From: Rothia sp. P100
GTDB taxonomy: Bacteria > Actinomycetota > Actinomycetes > Actinomycetales > Micrococcaceae
Length of the DNA stretch: 64,000 nucleotides
NCBI RefSeq assembly: GCF_023712425.1
Contig: NZ_JAMAYG010000003.1
Span: 124,001-188,000, forward strand
Reading direction: 5' to 3'
The notes below the pieces were generated by a model, which was not told where the DNA came from, ran no database searches, and saw only the letters and a list, made by a program, of their open reading frames with translations. Below are positions 52,062-62,271 of this stretch, piece after piece. Position 1 is the first letter of the stretch. The number at the start of each line of letters is the position of its first letter. A program made the translations under genes and the position numbers.

Positions 52062-52877
52062 GTGATTCAACTGGATAACGTTTCGGTGAGCTACGGACGC
52101 GGCGAGCGCGAATTCTGCGCAGTCAAGGACGTCTCTCTCCACGTTCCCAAGTCATCTATACAAGGCATCATTGGGTTCTCTGGGGCAGGTAAGTCAACGC
52201 TTCTTCGTTCGATAAATCTGTTGGAGCGTCCCAGTGCTGGGCGGATTCTCATTGATGGGACTGACCTGACTATTCTCAACCCAGCGCAGCTACGCGAAGC
52301 CCGCCACAACATTGGCATGATTTTCCAGCACTTCAACCTGGTCAATAACCTAACCGTGCGCAAGAACGTTGAACTTGCCCTGAAATTTGCTGGTGTTAGC
52401 CGTGCGTTTAGAAAAGAGAAGGCGCGCCAGGCTCTTGAAATTGTGGATTTGGCGAGCAAAGAAAATGCCTACCCCGGGCAGCTGTCAGGGGGCCAAAAAC
52501 AGCGGGTAGCGATAGCCCGTGCCCTAGCACCTCAGCCTCAGATTCTTCTCTGCGATGAGCCGACCTCCGCCGTCGACCCACGCACCACTGGAAGTATTTT
52601 GCAGTACCTCAAAGATATTAATACCGAATTTGGAATTACCACTGTTCTGGTTACCCACGAGATGAACGTAGTCAAGGCTTTGGCCGATGAGATTGCGATT
52701 CTTGAGGGCGGCGCCTTGGTTGAGCAGGTGAGCACCAAAGATATTCGCCGTAAAAATTTCATTCCTACTAGCGACATTGGCGCCTACCTGCTTGATGACT
52801 CCATCAGGCTTAACCCCACCGTTGAGCTAGCCGCATCAGAACCCGTTCAGTCTGTAGAGGAGCTACACCATGTTTGA
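52062..52877 (+). CDS. metN: ABC transporter ATPase, MetN type without NIL domain
   Basis: The 271-residue ATPase has Walker A (GFSGAGKST), Q-loop (IFQHFNLVNNLTV), signature (LSGGQKQRVAIARAL) and Walker B (ILLCDEPTSAVDP), all in the MetN style. Typical MetN is about 340 residues because of a C-terminal NIL domain that binds methionine and inhibits transport; here the protein ends shortly after the nucleotide domain. GTG 52062 is fixed by AGGAG. The gene overlaps metI by 8 bp. The substrate may be methionine or another sulfur compound. Confidence 0.88.
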   Translation: MIQLDNVSVSYGRGEREFCAVKDVSLHVPKSSIQGIIGFSGAGKSTLLRSINLLERPSAGRILIDGTDLTILNPAQLREARHNIGMIFQHFNLVNNLTVRKNVELALKFAGVSRAFRKEKARQALEIVDLASKENAYPGQLSGGQKQRVAIARALAPQPQILLCDEPTSAVDPRTTGSILQYLKDINTEFGITTVLVTHEMNVVKALADEIAILEGGALVEQVSTKDIRRKNFIPTSDIGAYLLDDSIRLNPTVELAASEPVQSVEELHHV

Positions 52878-53532
52878 GCGCATTGTTGAAATTTATCCGG
52901 AACTTCTGACAGCACTGGGGCAGACCTTTACCATGATTGCAGTAGCTATTCCCCTGGCTATTGCCGGTGGTACCCCCCTGGGGATTCTGCTGTACCTTTG
53001 GGGGCCAGATGGGCTCTCCCCTCGACCTAAAGTGCACAAGGTACTCGACACCGCGGTGAACATAGCCCGCTCTTTTCCCTTTCTGATTTTGCTCATTGCC
53101 ATCATTCCCTTCACCAGACTTTTGGTGGGAACAACCATCGGCACCGCCGCGGTCATCGTCCCTCTCACCATCAACGCAGTGCCCTACTTCGCCCGTTTTG
53201 TAGAGCAGAACCTCACACAGTTAGGTCAGGGCACCGTAGAAGCAGCCCTTGCTATGGGAGCTAAACACCGCCAGGTAATTTCTCATGTTCTGCTGGTGGA
53301 CGCAATTCCCGCCCTGGTTGGGTCTGTCACCATCATGACGGTCAGCTTTATTTCTTACTCAGCTATGGCAGGGCTGGTAGGCGGTGGAGGTATAGGCGAC
53401 TTCGCTATCCGCTACGGCTACTACCGTTACGAAACCCCGCTGATGGTCCTAGCGATCCTTCTTATGATTGCCCTGGTATCTCTGGTGCAGGTCAGCGGAT
53501 CTCGTCTTTCACGGGCCCTCGATAAACGCTAA
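52870..53532 (+). CDS. metI: ABC transporter permease, MetI type
   Basis: The 220-residue permease has five hydrophobic segments and the MetI family pattern IVEIYPELLTALGQTFTMIAVAIPLAIAGGTPLGI and the EAA-loop region GQGTVEAALAMGAKHRQVISHVLLVDAIPALV. It overlaps metN and is followed after 34 bp by the monooxygenase gene. The placement of a monooxygenase gene between permease and binding-protein genes suggests that the import substrate is also the enzyme's substrate. Confidence 0.93.
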   Translation: MFERIVEIYPELLTALGQTFTMIAVAIPLAIAGGTPLGILLYLWGPDGLSPRPKVHKVLDTAVNIARSFPFLILLIAIIPFTRLLVGTTIGTAAVIVPLTINAVPYFARFVEQNLTQLGQGTVEAALAMGAKHRQVISHVLLVDAIPALVGSVTIMTVSFISYSAMAGLVGGGGIGDFAIRYGYYRYETPLMVLAILLMIALVSLVQVSGSRLSRALDKR

Positions 53533-53566
53533 CACTATAAAAACTTCACCCCGCACGAGGATAACT

Positions 53567-54931
53567 ATGTCTACTTTTAGCCAGCGCCCCCGCCTACTGT
53601 TGAGCGCTTTTGTTATGAACACTGGCAACCATATTCGCGGCGGTCAGTGGCGCCATCCCGATGCCCAGCAGCACCGTTTCAACGAGCTAGCCCTCTGGAC
53701 TGATTTAGCCCAGCAGCTAGAAGCTGCCCACTTTGACGCGCTCTTCCTGGCAGATGTGGTGGGTCTGTATGGAAACCATGAAGGCAGCACAGACTCACTT
53801 ATTCGTAAAGGCCTTCAAGTTCCTTCCAACGACCCGCTGGTACTGGCATCAGCTCTGGCTGCTGTCACTCAGAACCTGGGGTTGGCTATTACCTCATCGG
53901 TGATTCAGGCGCACCCCTTTACCTTTGCCCGCCAACTCTCAACCCTTGATCACCTGAGCGGTGGCCGGGTTGCTTGGAACATCGTTACTAGCTCTTTAGA
54001 AAACGCCCACAAGAACTTTGGCAGTTCCTCCATCACGGAGCACGACCAGCGTTACGACTGGGCAGATGAATATTTGGAGGTCTGTTACAAGCTCTGGGAG
54101 AGCTCCTGGCAGGAGGGTGCGCTGCTCACAGATAAAGAGTCCGGTATCTTTGCTAACCCGTCAAAGGTTCACAAAATCAACCATTCTGGCCAACGTTATT
54201 CTGTGGAGGGGCCGCATCTGGTGTCTCCTTCACCCCAGCGAACTCCCTTACTGTTTCAGGCAGGTAATTCAACCCGGGGCACGGTATTCGCCGGTAAACA
54301 TGCCGAAGCTGCTTTTGTTTTTGCTCCCTCTCCCGACTACGCTCAGAGGTTTTCAGAAAAGCTGCGGGTGCAAGCAGAGGCAGCAGGACGGCGCCGGGAG
54401 GACATCAAGCTCTTTGCGGGCCTGTCCTTCACGGTTGGCTCCACGGAAGAGGAAGCTCACCGCCTGCACGAAGCAGAGCGGGAGTACCTAGATGTTGATA
54501 CGGTGCTGGCCCATATCGGCGGAAGCCTGGGCATCGATTTAGGTGGACTTCCCTTAGATACTCCCTTAGGTGACATCGAAACCGAAGGCTCACGTGGGAT
54601 CCTAGATGCGATTAAGGCCTCTACCCCGGGCCAGAATCCTACGTTAGAGGACGTTGCCCGCTACCGTACCGAGGCCCAGCACCTGGTAGGAACCCCAGAG
54701 CAGATTGCCGATCAGCTAGAGCGCTGGCAGGACGCCGGAGTGGCTGGAATTAATGTCATCAACTCCTTCTTACCCAGCTCTTATACGGACTTCATCGACC
54801 ATATTCTGCCCGAACTGACCCGCCGCGGACTAGCCCAAACGAGCTATCCCCCCGGGACTCTGCGCGAAAAATTTGGGGAATCCCAACCCTACAGCGCCAA
54901 CCCCACTGCAACTTTTTACCGCACACACTAA
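53567..54931 (+). CDS. LLM-class flavin monooxygenase, NtaA/SnaA/DszA family
   Basis: The 454-residue protein is a paralogue of the enzyme encoded at 2355-3767: GGQWRHPDAQQHRFNELALWTDLA, FDALFLADVVGLYGN, STLDHLSGGRVAWNIVTSS and the NSTRGTVFAGKHAEAAF block are shared positions. It should use FMNH2 from an external reductase and oxygen to cleave a C-S or C-N bond. ATG 53567 is taken; the frame extends upstream into metI but is not family sequence. It is embedded in a SAM-controlled operon with importer and DszC-like genes, so an organosulfur substrate is inferred. Confidence 0.88.
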   Translation: MSTFSQRPRLLLSAFVMNTGNHIRGGQWRHPDAQQHRFNELALWTDLAQQLEAAHFDALFLADVVGLYGNHEGSTDSLIRKGLQVPSNDPLVLASALAAVTQNLGLAITSSVIQAHPFTFARQLSTLDHLSGGRVAWNIVTSSLENAHKNFGSSSITEHDQRYDWADEYLEVCYKLWESSWQEGALLTDKESGIFANPSKVHKINHSGQRYSVEGPHLVSPSPQRTPLLFQAGNSTRGTVFAGKHAEAAFVFAPSPDYAQRFSEKLRVQAEAAGRRREDIKLFAGLSFTVGSTEEEAHRLHEAEREYLDVDTVLAHIGGSLGIDLGGLPLDTPLGDIETEGSRGILDAIKASTPGQNPTLEDVARYRTEAQHLVGTPEQIADQLERWQDAGVAGINVINSFLPSSYTDFIDHILPELTRRGLAQTSYPPGTLREKFGESQPYSANPTATFYRTH

Positions 54932-54960
54932 AACCTCTTCTTATCCTAAGGACGTACACC

Positions 54961-55836
54961 ATGAGCCTCTCTATCAACCGCCGACAGCTTCTCATCAGTT
55001 CAGGCATCGCAACCCTAGGCGCACTGGCATTCAGTGCCTGCGGCACTGCCGCTAGCGGTAACGATAAAACCATCACCATCATCGCTACTGAATCAGCCCC
55101 CTACCAGGAGCCCACCAAAATCGCCCAAAAAATTCTGAAGGAAAAAGGCTGGGACCTACAGGCAACCTACGTCACCGATATCGTGCAGCCCAACCTCGAG
55201 GTTTCCCAAGGCACCTATGACGCTAACTTCTTCCAGCACGGGGCATACCTGCAGCAGTTTAAGCGGGACAAGGGGCTTGATTTGGTGCCCCTTTTCTACG
55301 AGTACACGTCCCCTGCTGGTATCTGGTCACAGAAGTATTCATCCCTGGATGCCCTGCCTCAAGGGGCGAGGATCGCCATCCCGGTCGACACCTCCAACAA
55401 CGGCCGTGCTTTAGCTCTTCTTGCCCAGCATGGTCTTCTCACCCTTACCGAAGGTAAGCCTGTGACCCATCTTTCTCAACAAGACATCCTAGAAAACCCC
55501 AAAGATCTCCAGTTCGTAGAGGTCGACCAGCAGTCTCTGTCCAAGACCTTACCGGACGCTGACGCCGGTTTTCTTTTTGTCCGTCTCGCCTCAGAAATTG
55601 GGTTGGAACCTCAGGCCGCGCTGGCTTTTGAAACCACTGAAGACGCCCTGCCCTACATTTGCCTGGTAGCTGCCCGTCCAGATTTTGTTGGCACAGAGAA
55701 AGCTCAGGCGCTACAAGATGCCTTCCACTCAGATGAGGTTCGGCAGTGGTACAAGGACTACATCGGCGGGGTGCTCGATACCCCCTGGGACCGAGACATT
55801 AAAGCTGATTTTGCCTCCTGGGACGTAGACGCCTAA
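54961..55836 (+). CDS. metQ: NlpA/MetQ-family substrate-binding lipoprotein
   Basis: The 291-residue lipoprotein begins with a Tat-like signal NRRQLLISSG and lipobox FSAC. NlpA/MetQ features are ESAPYQEPTKIAQKILKEKGWDL, YDANFFQHGAYL and GARIAIPVDTSNNGRALALL. It supplies the metNI importer encoded just upstream. The ligand could be methionine, but the operon's oxidative enzymes point to other sulfur compounds, so the metQ symbol is provisional. It starts 29 bp after the monooxygenase gene. Confidence 0.87.
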   Translation: MSLSINRRQLLISSGIATLGALAFSACGTAASGNDKTITIIATESAPYQEPTKIAQKILKEKGWDLQATYVTDIVQPNLEVSQGTYDANFFQHGAYLQQFKRDKGLDLVPLFYEYTSPAGIWSQKYSSLDALPQGARIAIPVDTSNNGRALALLAQHGLLTLTEGKPVTHLSQQDILENPKDLQFVEVDQQSLSKTLPDADAGFLFVRLASEIGLEPQAALAFETTEDALPYICLVAARPDFVGTEKAQALQDAFHSDEVRQWYKDYIGGVLDTPWDRDIKADFASWDVDA

Positions 55837-55861
55837 CCCCATCTGGAGAGAAGAACGACAC

Positions 55862-57079
55862 ATGACACTTTCAATTTTGCCCACTTTTACCACCGTCCAG
55901 CGGAAGGCAAGCCACAAGCACTGGGTGGAGGTTGCCCATAAAACCGCTGAGAAACTGCGCGCAGATGTGGTGGAGCGCGACAGCGCTAATTTACCGCCGT
56001 TTGCTGCTAAGAAAATACTGCAAGATTCCGGCCTACTTCCCCTAAATATCCCTCGCTCGTTAGGCGGTGAAGGTCTGAACCTGCATGAGGCTTTTGAGCT
56101 GGTTCAGATCATTGCCCGGGCTGATAACTCAACGGGGCAACTCCTGGGGTACCACTACCTCTTTCAGGTTTTCCCCTACTTAGATATTGAGGGTGAGCGC
56201 GCTCAGCAACTGGCAACAGACAGCATCACCAACCGTTGGCTATTCTCGTCCACAGGCACACCTCAGGGGAGCCAGGTGCAGGCACAACGGGTAGAAGGTG
56301 GCTACATCATTAATGGTCTTAAGCCTTTTGCTACCGGTAGCAGGGTGGCAGATCAAATTTTTGCCCGCGTCTTTACTGCTGAGGGGGACCGTATTGCTCT
56401 GCTGGTTGATACCACTGTGGATGGGGTTGTGTTGCATGATGACTGGGATGTCTTGGGGTCCCGTGGGACAGCAACCAATAGCATTGAGTTCCGGGACGTT
56501 TTTGTGGCCCAAGAAGCGGTCATTGCCGACGTTGGGCCAACCGACGCTGACCGGGAAGTCTATAAGACCCTGTCAACGCTCGGCTTTCAGCTGCTCTTTA
56601 GCACGGTCTATCTGGCTGCAGCAGAGGGCGCCTTCCTTGAGGCGCTAGGGTACACGCGCGATACATCGCGGCCCTGGTTTCACGCTGATGTACAAAAGGC
56701 CACAGACGACCCCTATATTGTGCGCACCTACGGGGAGCTGGCCAGCAAACTACAGGCACTGAGCGCTCTAGTGCAGCAGGCGACCGATAGCTTGGATTGG
56801 CTCATCAGCCAGGGCAAGGGAATCACTCTTGAGCAGCGCTCAGCAGTTGCTGAGAATATTGTGGCTGCCAAGATTACTGCCCACGAGGTGAGCCTGGAGG
56901 TCACTCAGAGAGTCTTTGATGTGACCGGTGCAAGAGCCACCAAGACCGAACTTGGGTTAGACCGCCACTGGCGAGATGTCCGCACTCATACCCTGCATGA
57001 CCCTGTTGCCTATAAATGCAAGGAGCTGGGCGCCTACCTGCTGAACGGTGAGTTGCCTGTTCCTAGCGCCTATCAGTAA
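55862..57079 (+). CDS. DszC/SfnB-like flavin-dependent oxidoreductase (acyl-CoA dehydrogenase fold)
   Basis: The 405-residue protein has the acyl-CoA dehydrogenase fold: N-terminal helical domain, a middle beta-domain (NGLKPFATGSRVADQIFARV) and a C-terminal four-helix bundle (RHWRDVRTHTLHDPVAYK). The central NGxKxFxTGS and the terminal HTLHDP motifs are characteristic of DszC/SfnB-type monooxygenases that oxygenate sulfur compounds with reduced flavin, not of true dehydrogenases. It follows metQ by 25 bp and ends the operon. It probably acts before or after the LLM enzyme in removing sulfur from an imported organosulfur compound. Confidence 0.85.
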   Translation: MTLSILPTFTTVQRKASHKHWVEVAHKTAEKLRADVVERDSANLPPFAAKKILQDSGLLPLNIPRSLGGEGLNLHEAFELVQIIARADNSTGQLLGYHYLFQVFPYLDIEGERAQQLATDSITNRWLFSSTGTPQGSQVQAQRVEGGYIINGLKPFATGSRVADQIFARVFTAEGDRIALLVDTTVDGVVLHDDWDVLGSRGTATNSIEFRDVFVAQEAVIADVGPTDADREVYKTLSTLGFQLLFSTVYLAAAEGAFLEALGYTRDTSRPWFHADVQKATDDPYIVRTYGELASKLQALSALVQQATDSLDWLISQGKGITLEQRSAVAENIVAAKITAHEVSLEVTQRVFDVTGARATKTELGLDRHWRDVRTHTLHDPVAYKCKELGAYLLNGELPVPSAYQ

Positions 57080-57136
57080 AACGCAGAGGCGTGACCTCTC
57101 CGCACACGTAAACTGCGCGGGGAGGATTGGCCGGTT

Positions 57137-58150
57137 TTAGAGCCACTCTTTCTTTTTGAAAACCAACCAGAGTCCCAGAGAAACTGCCACCATCACCCCT
57201 AACGCAAAGGGGTAGCCAAAAGCCCAGTGGAGCTCGGGCATATCGTCAAAGTTCATGCCGTAGATTGACCCGACGATGGTGGGGGCAACGAAGATAGCTG
57301 CCCACGCTGAAATTTTCTTCATGTCATCGTTCTGACGTTCAGCAACAATCGTGGCATTGACCTGCAGAGCATTTTCTAGGGAAGTGAGCAGGTCATCCAC
57401 CCGCTCGCTAACGTGCACCGCATGATCGTGCACATCGCGGTAGTGGCGCAGGAGTTCCAAGGTTTCTTCTTGTTGCTGCTCGGCACTCGCGTTGGCTTGC
57501 GTGCGGAGCCTGCCCATAATGAGCTCTAACATCTGGGCCACCGGTTTGACAGCGCGCTTGAAGTCACTGACTTCATTGAGCAGCCCGTAGATGCGCTGGG
57601 AGATTTCTGAGGCTTCATGATTGTCTCCAAAGAGGGAGTCTTCAATCTCATCCCCGTCATTTTCTAGACCCTCGACCACGGGGATATAACCATCGACTAG
57701 ACCATCCATGAGCTGGTGTAAGAATTTCATGGGGGTGGGCTCGTCTTCAAGACGGGCGAAAGCGGCTTCCATGACTTCTTGGGAGTGAACCTCTGAGCGC
57801 AAGGAGTCTTTAATAAGCCAGATTACGAAGCGTGGACCAACAAAGACGTGGGCCTCACCGAACCTGATTTCCTCGAGTTCATCGACATAGACGGTGGGCT
57901 TAAGCACCACAAAGTAGATATCACCGTATTTTTCCATTTTGGCGCGCTGGTGGCCAAATTGAGAGTCTTCGACCGCTAGACGGTGCAGGCCAAAGGTGTC
58001 AGTGAGCCAGGCGAGGTCAGTATCGGTGGGGTTGCTAATCCCGATAAAGGCTTGTTCACCGGCCCGGTAAGCATCGATCGTTTGTTGTACCGAACCGCTA
58101 GATCGAGCAGCACCGGCGTCAGGGTTGAGGACGTTCAGGAGAAGAGGCAT
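57137..58150 (-). CDS. corA: CorA-family magnesium/cobalt transporter
   Basis: The 337-residue protein has a large cytoplasmic N-terminal region with the family's acidic and helical pattern, then two C-terminal transmembrane helices bearing the YGMNF signature. The ending LWLVFKKKEWL leaves the cytoplasmic tail typical of CorA. It forms a pentameric divalent-cation channel. It is convergent with the sulfur operon and separated from the next gene by 80 bp. Confidence 0.93.
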   Translation of the reverse strand: MPLLLNVLNPDAGAARSSGSVQQTIDAYRAGEQAFIGISNPTDTDLAWLTDTFGLHRLAVEDSQFGHQRAKMEKYGDIYFVVLKPTVYVDELEEIRFGEAHVFVGPRFVIWLIKDSLRSEVHSQEVMEAAFARLEDEPTPMKFLHQLMDGLVDGYIPVVEGLENDGDEIEDSLFGDNHEASEISQRIYGLLNEVSDFKRAVKPVAQMLELIMGRLRTQANASAEQQQEETLELLRHYRDVHDHAVHVSERVDDLLTSLENALQVNATIVAERQNDDMKKISAWAAIFVAPTIVGSIYGMNFDDMPELHWAFGYPFALGVMVAVSLGLWLVFKKKEWL

Positions 58151-58230
58151 GGTCTCTATCTTAGGGCAGGACGCCGTGCGCGGCAGGGTCAGCGGCCTCA
58201 GCGGAAGGAGCCCCCACTGAGCAAGGAAGA

Positions 58231-60540
58231 TTAGGGTCGATTCTCCTCCATGAGCGCCGGGCGAGGAATTCGACGTAAAACTCTGTAAAGGATGGTGCCC
58301 TGAAGGATGCCCAGGGCATACCCCAGGTCACTGAAAATCTTCACCCTTGTCTCTAGGTCGCGATAACGAGCCAGACGGTAGGGAGTTTTGAGCAGAATGG
58401 GCATCTGCTTGATGACCGAGGTATTTGTCTGCACCTGCGCAGGGAAACGTCTTGTCACCAGCACATCATTGAGACCGTAAAAGCGTTGACGTTTCAGTTG
58501 CTGAGCCGGGCTATGTGAAATCCGATAGGCAACTGCTGCCCCGTAGGCTTCTACCTGCCGCATACCTGCTAAGCGAGCGCGGGCAAAGAAATCCCAATCA
58601 TCCCCGCCTCGGGTGTAGGAGGAATCGAAGCCTCTCAGCTGAAGCCCTGCTTCCCTGCGAAACGCTAAAGACCCCCCACCGATGAAGAAGTGAGTTTCAA
58701 TGGGGGCAGAAGGGTCAGGGTCCTGAACAAAGACGTCCTGCCATTTAGGTTCAGTGAATAGCCGCTGCACCTCGGCGTGCTGCAGGCTCAGCCCTCCTTC
58801 GTCACTGATATAGAGGTATTGACCTAGCACGTAGGCATCGGGATAGGTGCACATTGCATCATACATCGCACGCACCCACCCCTGGGATACGAAATCATCA
58901 GCATCGCAAATCATAATAAAATCGCACTGCGATTCTTGAATCCCCACGTTCCGGGCATGGGAAACCCCCTGAATCTGAGAAGAATCCACGATGCGCACGT
59001 TGAGCCGATTCCGATATGGTTCAACCGCCGCTGCCAACTCATCTGTGCTGCCGTTATCACTGATAATTACTTCAAAGGTGGGTGCTGACTTTTGGAGCGA
59101 CAGACATTCCAGCTGATCACCAATGGTGTGGGCGGCATTGTAGGCAGGAATAATAACGCTGACCAGAGGCTGACCTGCCACCCTTCCAGTAGGGTGGGCA
59201 GCGCGGTAGTCCACCCAGGACCGTTCCCTATCATACTGAGCATGTGCCAACGTCTCGCTCAGTGAAACCTGGGCTACTTTGGCCCTGCGAGCAGTATTCT
59301 GCTTAGACCAATCCCCCACCTCAAAGGTAGGAGCAGGGCCGAGATCCATCAGACCCCCGGAAGCTCGTTGCCCCCGAAGCTCGCTGGCAACAGCGTCCCA
59401 CCAGGAAACGGAGAAAATTGCCAGCTCACGTGAACGAGATTGTAGGTGAGCGGTAATATCTTCACGCCGTTCAATCGCTTCAGTGAGAGCCTGATCAGCA
59501 ACCTCAGCGATAAGCTCCTGCGACACAGCAAAACCCTCAACACCGTAATGAGCCATCAAGCCCGCTATCCGTATATCGGTGAATGCATCCGGTATGAGCG
59601 CAATATAGGGAACACCAGCTGCCAGAGAGAAAACACCGGGGTGGTAACGGTTAGAAAAGTTAAGGTGAGCGCCTTGGTGTATCGCTACCGTAGAATCTGC
59701 GTGCAGGACAGGAAGCACCAGGGAAGGTGAAGTCATACACTCAGCGATGCGCCGTGCAACAATAATGTCGTCAAGGGCGTCCCCGGGCCTACCCTTATGC
59801 TGCACCAGCACGGTGGTAAACCCATACCTTCGGTAAATATCATCCAACCGCGCAGCGATTTTCTGCACTTCAGAGTCACTCAGGTTGGTGAAAGTGGCAC
59901 AGATATAGTCGCTGGGTAGCGTACAATCCGGGGCATGGGGAAGGTTTCGCTGACCTACCTGGTAGAAAGTCGCGTCATCCAGGCAATGTCTCGCATCTAT
60001 TCCTAGCGCACGCACCCGGTCAAAGGAGGTCTGCTCGCGCATACCGACCAGCTGTGCAGCGCTCAGAAGCTCCGCCAGGGTACGCTCGTCCCGGTCGGTC
60101 AAAACAGGGCCAACAGACTGCCCTGAAATCACTAGAGGAATCCCGAAATGTTCTGCCACCAGAGCATAGGCTGCCCGCTCATACAGGAGCCAGCCGAAGA
60201 CAGAGTTCATATTTCCGCCACCAGCTATCAGAATGCCATCCATGGCAGAAACATGATGGATGAATTCGGCAATCTCCCGCGCCACTCGGGCACCGCTCAG
60301 ACAGGCTCGCACCTCTTCAAGATATTCTTCACGGCGAGCAGGCTCACCCGGAAAAATCAGGGTTTCTATATAACCTTGGGCAGAGCCAATGTAGGCGCGG
60401 GAGTGATCGGTCGAACGAGTAGCGATATAGGTTTCAAAACCCCGCTCTTCTAGAGCTACTTGGGCAGCGATACCCATAGCCTCATCACCGACGTGGTAAT
60501 TTTCTTGCCCAAGATCCGCAAGGATTAGGACCTTTGGCAC
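58231..60540 (-). CDS. Fusion of polysaccharide pyruvyltransferase-like and GT2 glycosyltransferase domains
   Basis: The 769-residue protein has two parts. Residues about 1-360 match the polysaccharide pyruvyl transferase family: LADLGQENYHVGDEAMGIAAQ, GGNMNSVFGWLLYERAAYALVAE, SGQSVGPVL and the FSNRYHPGVFSLAAGVPYIAL block. Residues about 460-750 are a family 2 glycosyltransferase: LVSVIIPAYNAAHTIGDQLE, SDNGSTDELA and the metal-binding DADD of MICDADDF. One polypeptide would thus modify and extend a cell-surface glycan. Neither acceptor nor donor is known. The gene is monocistronic with no other polysaccharide genes next to it. Confidence 0.83.
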   Translation of the reverse strand: MPKVLILADLGQENYHVGDEAMGIAAQVALEERGFETYIATRSTDHSRAYIGSAQGYIETLIFPGEPARREEYLEEVRACLSGARVAREIAEFIHHVSAMDGILIAGGGNMNSVFGWLLYERAAYALVAEHFGIPLVISGQSVGPVLTDRDERTLAELLSAAQLVGMREQTSFDRVRALGIDARHCLDDATFYQVGQRNLPHAPDCTLPSDYICATFTNLSDSEVQKIAARLDDIYRRYGFTTVLVQHKGRPGDALDDIIVARRIAECMTSPSLVLPVLHADSTVAIHQGAHLNFSNRYHPGVFSLAAGVPYIALIPDAFTDIRIAGLMAHYGVEGFAVSQELIAEVADQALTEAIERREDITAHLQSRSRELAIFSVSWWDAVASELRGQRASGGLMDLGPAPTFEVGDWSKQNTARRAKVAQVSLSETLAHAQYDRERSWVDYRAAHPTGRVAGQPLVSVIIPAYNAAHTIGDQLECLSLQKSAPTFEVIISDNGSTDELAAAVEPYRNRLNVRIVDSSQIQGVSHARNVGIQESQCDFIMICDADDFVSQGWVRAMYDAMCTYPDAYVLGQYLYISDEGGLSLQHAEVQRLFTEPKWQDVFVQDPDPSAPIETHFFIGGGSLAFRREAGLQLRGFDSSYTRGGDDWDFFARARLAGMRQVEAYGAAVAYRISHSPAQQLKRQRFYGLNDVLVTRRFPAQVQTNTSVIKQMPILLKTPYRLARYRDLETRVKIFSDLGYALGILQGTILYRVLRRIPRPALMEENRP

Positions 60541-60595
60541 TTGATATACCTCATTCCAGACTGTGAGCTGCAGATTTCAATTAATGACAGAAGAT

Positions 60596-60657
60596 AAGAC
60601 CGCCAATGACGCCGCGTAGCTGTTTCCACCAGCTACTGAGCCCACAATGGCGGTCTT
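60596..60657 (-). terminator. Intrinsic terminator after purA
   Basis: AAGACCGCCA (60596-60605) pairs with TGGCGGTCTT (60648-60657), with an inner GTAGCTG/CAGCTAC stem. On the minus strand it lies 23 bp beyond the purA stop; only a short T-run follows. Confidence 0.6.
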
Positions 60658-60679
60658 TTAGTGACTTTGACGAAGCTGT

Positions 60680-62271
<1,592 letters not shown>

